Shown here piece by piece: positions 23,746-29,922 of a DNA stretch of 35,690 nucleotides. The notes below the pieces were generated by a model that searched no databases, was not told the origin of the DNA, and saw only the letters and a list, made by a program, of their open reading frames with translations. The stretch lies in assembly GCA_017407205.1 (NCBI GenBank), contig JAFQXA010000020.1, forward strand, positions 1-35,690, written 5' to 3'. The stretch is from Clostridia bacterium (lineage in GTDB: Bacteria > Bacillota > Clostridia > Christensenellales > CAG-138). Position numbers and translations under genes: made by a program. Within the stretch, counting starts at the first letter, position 1; every line of letters starts with the position of its first letter.

Positions 23746-24801
23746 TTACCCCATAAACTCAAAGTTTATTTCGCTTTTCATGAAATCGGTGAGAGCCACG
23801 CCCTGCAAGTTGAGCGAGAGGGCGAATATGAGCTTTGTGTAGGCGGACTCGGTCGTCATGTCAAGAAGCAGTGCATTAGTTGCTTTTGCAAGGTCATGAA
23901 CCGAGGAGTATTGATTACTGCCGAGCCTTGTAGGGGCGATGATGAGTGGGATATTGCGTTTTCGGCAGTTTTCGCAAAGGGTTAAAATTGAGTATTCGCT
24001 GTAAGTGTCCGTGTTGTAGCTGCGTTCTGTGCAGACGGTGCCCGAATGGTATGTTGAGTGGACTATTGCTTTTACATTATCAAGTGCGATTTTCGAGTAA
24101 TCAAGCCCCGTGTAGGGATGAATGAGGAGCGCCTCACTTGATGAAAGTGTATTAAAAGCAAAGTCAAAAGTGCTTTTTTGTGAAAAGGCTTTGCATTTTT
24201 CAAGTGTTTCTTTTATTGAGGTAACGGGGAATGATTTTTCGCTTGAAGCAGAGAAAAAATCATCGGAAAAACTGCCCGACTGCATTATGGAAGTTCCAAG
24301 ATGAAGGTACATAATGCCGTCCGTGTTTTGGTAGGGAACATAGACGTTTGGTGTTATGCCCTGTAAAATCAGCTCGACTGCGGTTTTAAAGTTTACGTTT
24401 GCGTTGCTTTTGTTGTCAGCAGGCGGTCTGTTTCCCGAAACGAGCATTATGGGTATCTTCGTGTCCGCAAAAACAAATGAGAAAAGTGAAGCCGTGAAAG
24501 CTAATGTGTCCGTTCCGTGCAATACGATAATTCCTGCGTAATCGGAGGCATTGAAGCCCTTTATGTGGTTTATTATTGCATTGAGCTTTGAAAAGGTCAT
24601 GCTCTCGCTCAATGTCTGATTTTTGCTTTCGAGGCATGAGTCAAAAAAGAGTTCATCGGCATTTTTTACATATGAAGGGCACTCACTTTTAAACTTGTCA
24701 AGCAGAACGCTTTTTGCAAAAGTGAGGTTTAAAGAACGGTTTTCATCATTTTGGGCGGAACAAATTGTTCCGCCCGTGTAAACTGCAAGTATTTTTTTCA
24801 T
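23746..24801 (-). CDS. L-asparaginase-family protein coupled to gatB
   Basis: A 351-aa cytosolic protein of the asparaginase/glutaminase fold. TGGTI gives the nucleophile-type Thr12 and HGTDT gives Thr97/Asp98. In archaeal GatD the catalytic Lys lies 77 residues after that second Thr; here that position is Gln174 (GTSIMQSGS where relatives have GTxxRKMHT). The enzyme may be altered or inactive. Its ATG overlaps the gatB stop by one base (TAATG), so it is coupled to gatB. Possible roles: ammonia supplier to GatB in the manner of GatD, asparagine sensor, or separate asparaginase. It lacks the obvious N-terminal extension of archaeal GatD. Confidence 0.85.
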   Translation of the reverse strand: MKKILAVYTGGTICSAQNDENRSLNLTFAKSVLLDKFKSECPSYVKNADELFFDSCLESKNQTLSESMTFSKLNAIINHIKGFNASDYAGIIVLHGTDTLAFTASLFSFVFADTKIPIMLVSGNRPPADNKSNANVNFKTAVELILQGITPNVYVPYQNTDGIMYLHLGTSIMQSGSFSDDFFSASSEKSFPVTSIKETLEKCKAFSQKSTFDFAFNTLSSSEALLIHPYTGLDYSKIALDNVKAIVHSTYHSGTVCTERSYNTDTYSEYSILTLCENCRKRNIPLIIAPTRLGSNQYSSVHDLAKATNALLLDMTTESAYTKLIFALSLNLQGVALTDFMKSEINFEFMG

Positions 24802-26243
24802 TATGCCTTATTTACTTCCTCGGTGAGTATATTGCGAAGCGTCTGCGGATCGCAATTGCCCTTGAGCTCCTTCATGCACTTGCCAAAGAGTGCCATGAGC
24901 GCTTTTTCCTTGCCGCTCTTATAATCGGCAACCGATTTCGGGTCAGAAGCAATTACTTCTCCGACAACCTTTTTTACAAGGTCGGTATTATCCGAAAGTA
25001 TGAGGTCATTCTCCTCGGCATACTGTTCGGGATTTACCGTTTCATCGTCAAACATTGCAACGAGTATCTTCTTACCGTTTGCACGGCTTACCTTGTTGCC
25101 TGTCACAAGCAAAATGAGTTCGCCAAGCTTTTTACCGTTTAAAGTGAGCATATCATATGTCATCTGCTTGTTGTTGAGCGTCTTCATAACGTCCGAAATC
25201 ATCCAGTTTGCAGCATCCTTTGCACTCTTTGAAACTGCACAGGCATCTTCAAAGCACTCGCAAAGTGCAATGCTCTGCGCTATACGGTCTGCATCATATT
25301 CGCTCAAACCGTACTCATTTATGTATTTTGCACGCTTGACTTCGGGGAATTCGGGCAATGTTGCCTTGATGCCCTCATACCAATCGTCATCAATTATAAC
25401 GGGCATAACATTCGGGTCGGGGAAATAGCGGTAATCGCCTGCTGTTTCCTTGGTGCGCATTGCATAGCTTTTGCCCTTTATATCGTCCCAGCGTCTTGTT
25501 TCCTGAACAAGAACCTCGGTACCGTTCTCAATGGCATCAATATGACGTGCTGTTTCGTAGTCAATAGCACGCTTGATAGCCTCGATTGAGTTCATATTCT
25601 TCATTTCTGTGCGAACACCGAGCTTGTCGCTGCCCTCGGGGCGAACAGACAGGTTAACATCGCAGCGCATTGTGCCGTGAGCCATTTCGCACTCTGCAAC
25701 CTTGGCGTAGCGAAGAAGGTTCTTTAAGCGGTCAAGGTATGCTTCAACCTCCTCGGCACTTGAAAGGTCGGGCTGGCTTACTATCTCGATAAGCGGAACG
25801 CTTGTGCGGTTGAAGTCAACATGCGTTGTGTCTTCCATGATATCGTGAACAAGCTTGCCCGCATCTTCTTCCATGTGGATCTGCTTTATGCGGATGTTCT
25901 TTTTGCCCTTTGAGGTTTCAATCTCAACAAGACCGTTTACCGCAACGGGTGCAAACCACTGCGTTGTCTGGTAAGCTGCCGGCAAATCGGGGTAATAATA
26001 GCTCTTTTTATCGAATGTCGTTGTGCGGTTTATATCGCAGTTAAGCATGAGACCTGCCTTCATACCGTAGTCAACAACACGCTTGTTAACTACAGGAAGC
26101 ATACCCGGCATACCGCAGCAGGCAGGGCAAACGTGCTCGTTGGGCTCTGAGCCGTAGGAGTGAGCGGAGCAAGAGCAGAATATTTTTGATTTTGTTGCAA
26201 GCTCAACATGAACTTCAAGACCTATTACGGTTTCGTATCTCAT
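24801..26243 (-). CDS. gatB: Asp-tRNA(Asn)/Glu-tRNA(Gln) amidotransferase subunit B
   Basis: A 480-aa protein, normal length, complete. It starts YETVIGLEVHVEL, has the zinc site Cys23, Cys25, Cys39, Cys42 (FCSCS ... CPACCG), the kinase-like core with MEEDAGKL, and a C-terminal YqeY-like tail domain. GatB activates the tRNA-bound Asp or Glu with ATP and transfers ammonia to it. It starts 2 bases after the gatA stop. Everything needed for the GatB half-reaction is present, unlike its GatA partner. Confidence 0.97.
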   Translation of the reverse strand: MRYETVIGLEVHVELATKSKIFCSCSAHSYGSEPNEHVCPACCGMPGMLPVVNKRVVDYGMKAGLMLNCDINRTTTFDKKSYYYPDLPAAYQTTQWFAPVAVNGLVEIETSKGKKNIRIKQIHMEEDAGKLVHDIMEDTTHVDFNRTSVPLIEIVSQPDLSSAEEVEAYLDRLKNLLRYAKVAECEMAHGTMRCDVNLSVRPEGSDKLGVRTEMKNMNSIEAIKRAIDYETARHIDAIENGTEVLVQETRRWDDIKGKSYAMRTKETAGDYRYFPDPNVMPVIIDDDWYEGIKATLPEFPEVKRAKYINEYGLSEYDADRIAQSIALCECFEDACAVSKSAKDAANWMISDVMKTLNNKQMTYDMLTLNGKKLGELILLVTGNKVSRANGKKILVAMFDDETVNPEQYAEENDLILSDNTDLVKKVVGEVIASDPKSVADYKSGKEKALMALFGKCMKELKGNCDPQTLRNILTEEVNKA

Positions 26244-26245
26244 AA

Positions 26246-27448
26246 TTATTTGCTCTCCTTTTCATAAATTTCTGCCGCGTCAAGCAATGCTTTTTCGGAA
26301 AATGCTTTGCCCACAAGCTGAACACCACCCGTAACAACAGCAGGAAGTCCCGTTATTGATGCAGGGGCTGTATATAAGTTTTCTTCAAATGCAAGGTATT
26401 TGTTTGCTTCGATATCCTGCGTTGTGTACTCCGTCTTTGAGCAGGCAGGCATCAAAACTGCATCAAAGCTTTCAAATATTTTTGCAAAAGCTTCGACTAT
26501 AATTCTGCGTGTACGCAATGCCTTGTCGTATACCTTGAAATAGTTATCGGTTGAAAGTGTTTCCGAGCCGAATAAAATTGCTGTCTTCAAAAGCTCACCG
26601 AAAGCTTCTGTGCGTGTGTTTGTATAAAGCTCGTCAAGGTTTGTAAAGTTTTGTGTGCGGTAGCCGTACTTTACGCCGTCATAGCGTGAAACGTTGTTGC
26701 AAAGCTCTGCACTCATCAAAATGTTCCATGCAACACGCGAAGCTGCAATTACGCTTTCTTCAACTTCAACAACCTCGATGCCGTTTTTCTTGAGAATTTC
26801 ACAAAATGCGTTTGCCTTTTGTGCGATGCACTCACTTACGCCCTCAAACATATTCGCAAAATAAGCAACACGCTTTACGGGGGAAGTGGGAGCATCCTTT
26901 TTAAGAGAAGCACAAAGCTCTTCACTTAAGCTTGTGCCGTCTTTATCATCATGCCCTGCTATTATATCAAGCGCTTCTTTCAAAACGCCTGCGGATGAAG
27001 CCAAAAGGCTTACCGTTTCACCCGAGCAGGCAACGGGGATAGTGCCGTAGCGTGAAACCGTGCCGTATGTGGGCTTTATGCTTACAAGATCATTCTGTGC
27101 GGCAGCACGGCGGACCGAGCCGTTTACGTCAAGCGTTAAAGCGATTGCGGCTTCATTTGCCTTGACAGCTTCGGCTGTGGGGTTTAATATCTTTTCGCCG
27201 TCCGTGCAGGCACCGTTATATGATGTTTCGCCCAAAAGGTCTATTGCAAACTCGCCGACGTCTGTTTTACCGCAAAGCTCAAAGCCTGCATTCTTTAAAC
27301 GTGTCAGAGCTTCTGACTCAAACAGGCTCATGTAGCCGTCAAGCATCTTCGAGCCTGCCGCTGTGGGGCAAGCCGTTGTCAATATCATATCGTCAGCAAC
27401 TACCTTGAGTGCTGATGCTGTGTCGATTTTAGCAGTATATATTTTCAT
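26246..27448 (-). CDS. gatA: Degenerate GatA homologue, probably without glutaminase activity
   Basis: A 400-aa member of the amidase family, clearly GatA by position and by shared segments (AGSKML, LKNAGFELCGKTDVGEFA, KPTYGTVSRYG, SRYDGVKYGYR, and the ITGLPAVV end). It is about 85 residues short, mainly at the N-terminus. The catalytic Lys of the KDN motif is replaced (VADDM, Ala18) and the GGSSGG loop with the cis-Ser is missing. The GSDTGGSIRQP motif survives only as LDVNGSVRR with Ser111. The Arg and Asp that hold glutamine in known GatA also appear changed. Likely a structural subunit. GGGGAG lies upstream; the gene is intact and in frame, so it is not a recent pseudogene. Confidence 0.88.
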   Translation of the reverse strand: MKIYTAKIDTASALKVVADDMILTTACPTAAGSKMLDGYMSLFESEALTRLKNAGFELCGKTDVGEFAIDLLGETSYNGACTDGEKILNPTAEAVKANEAAIALTLDVNGSVRRAAAQNDLVSIKPTYGTVSRYGTIPVACSGETVSLLASSAGVLKEALDIIAGHDDKDGTSLSEELCASLKKDAPTSPVKRVAYFANMFEGVSECIAQKANAFCEILKKNGIEVVEVEESVIAASRVAWNILMSAELCNNVSRYDGVKYGYRTQNFTNLDELYTNTRTEAFGELLKTAILFGSETLSTDNYFKVYDKALRTRRIIVEAFAKIFESFDAVLMPACSKTEYTTQDIEANKYLAFEENLYTAPASITGLPAVVTGGVQLVGKAFSEKALLDAAEIYEKESK

Positions 27449-27469
27449 GGCAAATTCTCCCCGATAAAA

Positions 27470-27751
27470 TCATTCAACAACACGGGGGACACACCAATAT
27501 CCCTCGTCCGTGTCGGGTGCGCCCTTTTGGAGCTCTTCACGTGCGAACTGCTTTTTAACAACATCCTCGCGAACAACCGTCATAATGGGCATTACGTGTA
27601 CCATACGCTCTGTATTTTCTGTATCTATTGCTTCAAGAACCGAAAGCTCACTGTCCCTTTTTTCAAAGAAAGCGATTACGTCTTCCTTCTGTGCTTCTGT
27701 CAGGCTGAGCTGGTTAAGCATTTCAAGTCTTCTTAATGTATCCTTATCCAT
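27470..27751 (-). CDS. gatC: Asp-tRNA(Asn)/Glu-tRNA(Gln) amidotransferase subunit C
   Basis: A 93-aa protein, normal for GatC. The family pattern is clear: an N-terminal helical pair (LRRLEMLNQLSLTEAQKEDV), then the belt VHVMPIMTVVREDVV and the C-terminal GAPDTDEGYWCVPRVVE. GatC wraps around GatA and GatB and stabilises the complex, so its retention argues that the altered GatA is still assembled. It starts 18 bases after aspS and 21 bases before gatA. Confidence 0.93.
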   Translation of the reverse strand: MDKDTLRRLEMLNQLSLTEAQKEDVIAFFEKRDSELSVLEAIDTENTERMVHVMPIMTVVREDVVKKQFAREELQKGAPDTDEGYWCVPRVVE

Positions 27752-27769
27752 AAAAATTGCTCCTTAAAA

Positions 27770-29545
27770 TCAGTCTCTTACCTTTATATGTACTTCACGC
27801 AACTGCAATTCCGTAACTTCGCCCGGAGCGCCCATCATGAGGTCCTGTGCGTTGCCGTTAAGCGGGAATGCAATAACGTCGCGGATCGTTTCTTCGCCTG
27901 CTATGAGCATTATCATTCTGTCAACACCGGGAGCCATGCCTGCGTGCGGAGGAGCACCGAATGCAAATGCCGTATAGAGTGCGCCGAACTTAGCCTTGAG
28001 GTCTTCCTCCGTGTAGCCTGCAATGTCGAACGCTTTTCTCATTATTTCGGGGTTATGGTTACGCACAGCACCCGATGAAAGCTCAACGCCGTTGCATACG
28101 ATATCATACTGGTAAGCAAAGATTTCAAGCGGATCCTTATTGAGGAGTGCATCCATGCCACCCTGGGGCATTGAGAACGGATTATGTGTAAAGTCAATCT
28201 TATTTGTTTCGCTGTTGAGCTCGTACATGGGGAAGTCAACAATGAAGCAGAACTCAAAGGAATCATCCTTGATAAGTCCAAGCTCGTTGGCTATCCAGGT
28301 TCTCATCTCGCCTGCGAGGCGGTTTATGACCGAAGCGCTGTCGCTTATGAAGAAGAGGGATTCGCCTTCCTTGATGCCGACAAGCTCTGTAAGCTCAGCC
28401 TTCTGCTCGTCTGTGAGGAACTTTGCAATGGGGCCTTTATACTCGCCGTTTTCAAGCGTGATGTAGCCGATACCGAACTTCATGCCTATGCTTCTTGAAT
28501 ATGTGTCTATTGCCTTTTCAAAAGCTTTCTTGCCGTCACCGTCGCCATCCTTCTTTACGAGGTAGTTTGCAACGATACCGCGGACGAGCTTGTTCTTGAA
28601 AGGAACTGTTCTGCCGTTTATTGTAAGGAATTCATGCTTTTTGAAGAAGTCCGTCAAATCCTGGATTTCTATCGGGTTGCGAAGGTCGGGCTTATCCGTG
28701 CCGTATTTGAGCATTGACTCTGCAAAGGTGATGCGGCGGAACGGGGGCTTTGAAACCTTCTTGTCCGAGAACTTTGTGAATGTGTTATACATAACCTTTT
28801 CAGCAACCTGAAAAACGTCTTCCTGCGTAGCGAATGACATTTCAAAGTCGAGCTGATAGAATTCACCGGGTGAACGGTCCTGACGTGCATCTTCATCACG
28901 GAAGCAGGGAGCTATCTGGAAATAACGGTCAAAGCCCGAAGCCATGAGAAGCTGCTTAAACTGCTGGGGTGCCTGGGGAAGTGCATAGAACTTGCCCTTG
29001 TGCTTACGGCTGGGTACAAGATAGTCACGTGCGCCTTCGGGGGATGAAGCCGTTAAAATAGGAGTCTGTATTTCAAGGAAGCCCATATCTTCCATCTGGC
29101 TTCTCAGGTAGCTCAAAATCTTTGAGCGAAGAACGATATTGTTGTGAATCTTTGAGTTTCTCAAATCAAGATACCTGTACTTTAAGCGGATATCCTCCCT
29201 TGTCTGCATGGAAGCGTCGATTTCAAAGGGCAAGCCGAGCTGGCAGGGGCCGAGAACTTCAATTTTCTCTGCACGAACTTCAATGTAGCCTGTTGCAATC
29301 TTAGCATTTACAGTTTCAGCATCACGTTCTGTTACGTTACCCTCAACGAGAATAACCGTTTCCTTGGGCATGCCTGCTATCATGCTGTCGTCAGAAACAA
29401 CAATCTGCGTTACGCCATAGTGGTCACGCAGGTCAACAAAAAGGATACCGCCGTGGTCACGCACCGTGTCGATCCAGCCCGTCAATGAAACGCGCTGACC
29501 GATATGCTCCTTATTAAGTTCATTACAGGTGTGAGTTCTCAACAT
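27770..29545 (-). CDS. aspS: Aspartyl-tRNA synthetase, probably non-discriminating
   Basis: A 591-aa bacterial AspRS with the N-terminal OB anticodon domain, class II motifs (FRDEDARQDRSPGEFYQLDFEM; APGVDRMIMLIAG) and the bacterial GAD insertion (about 295-410). Residue 31 is His in RDHGG; from memory, His here is associated with enzymes that also charge tRNA-Asn, while strict AspRS (E. coli) have Leu. Together with gatCAB in the same operon this predicts Asp-tRNA(Asn) formation followed by amidation. It is the first gene after a T-box leader. Confidence 0.97.
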   Translation of the reverse strand: MLRTHTCNELNKEHIGQRVSLTGWIDTVRDHGGILFVDLRDHYGVTQIVVSDDSMIAGMPKETVILVEGNVTERDAETVNAKIATGYIEVRAEKIEVLGPCQLGLPFEIDASMQTREDIRLKYRYLDLRNSKIHNNIVLRSKILSYLRSQMEDMGFLEIQTPILTASSPEGARDYLVPSRKHKGKFYALPQAPQQFKQLLMASGFDRYFQIAPCFRDEDARQDRSPGEFYQLDFEMSFATQEDVFQVAEKVMYNTFTKFSDKKVSKPPFRRITFAESMLKYGTDKPDLRNPIEIQDLTDFFKKHEFLTINGRTVPFKNKLVRGIVANYLVKKDGDGDGKKAFEKAIDTYSRSIGMKFGIGYITLENGEYKGPIAKFLTDEQKAELTELVGIKEGESLFFISDSASVINRLAGEMRTWIANELGLIKDDSFEFCFIVDFPMYELNSETNKIDFTHNPFSMPQGGMDALLNKDPLEIFAYQYDIVCNGVELSSGAVRNHNPEIMRKAFDIAGYTEEDLKAKFGALYTAFAFGAPPHAGMAPGVDRMIMLIAGEETIRDVIAFPLNGNAQDLMMGAPGEVTELQLREVHIKVRD

Positions 29546-29615
29546 AATTTCAATCCTCCGAATATATTATAAAATATTATGTTACAAAGTATTCTTTTTG
29601 GTGAAAAGCGAAAAA

Positions 29616-29862
29616 CAAAAAAACCTTTCATCCCTCAACATGGGACGAAAGGTCATCTTCCGCGATACCACCCAAATTGACCTTACATAAAGGCCCTCTC
29701 ATTGCATCTTTTCGCGATGAACGTGCAGTTCTACTGATTGCATAAAAGCAACTTTCTTCTGCAAGCTCCGAAGTGTTTTTCATGTAAGCACCAATACCGC
29801 ATTGCACCACCCACGGCTCTCTTAAAAGGCACTCTTACACTACTCTCTTCATCATAGCACAT
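29616..29862 (-). promoter_or_regulatory. T-box riboswitch of the aspS-gatCAB operon
   Basis: On the minus strand the T-box bulge TGGGTGGTATCGCGG (29674-29660) is followed by a 12-bp terminator stem (ACCTTTCGTCCC / GGGATGAAAGGT, 29653-29623) and a T run. Upstream is a Stem I-like region with AGAGAGCCGTGGGTGGTGCAA near its tip. The candidate specifier region reads GAAAAACACT (29782-29773); AAC (Asn, 29777-29775) is the best fit to the operon, with GAA (Glu) adjacent; no GAC (Asp) is there. Uncharged tRNA binding should favour antitermination. The exact specifier loop was not resolved. Confidence 0.92.
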
Positions 29863-29893
29863 TTATTTTGACACATAAACGCGGCAATGTCAA
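29851..29893 (-). promoter_or_regulatory. Promoter(s) of the aspS operon
   Basis: Two overlapping options on the minus strand: TTGACA (29893-29888) with 17 bases to CAAAAT (29870-29865), or an extended -10 TGC-TATGAT (29856-29851) with a weak -35. Both start transcription just before the T-box. Confidence 0.6.
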
Positions 29894-29922
29894 TAGTTAC
29901 AAGGCTTTGAAGCGCTTATTAT

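Noticed and set aside
23746..26243. True archaeal-type GatDE pair
   Set aside because: GatB is the bacterial type and GatC is present; the asparaginase-like protein lacks an obvious GatD N-terminal domain and the catalytic Lys. Only an analogy is proposed.
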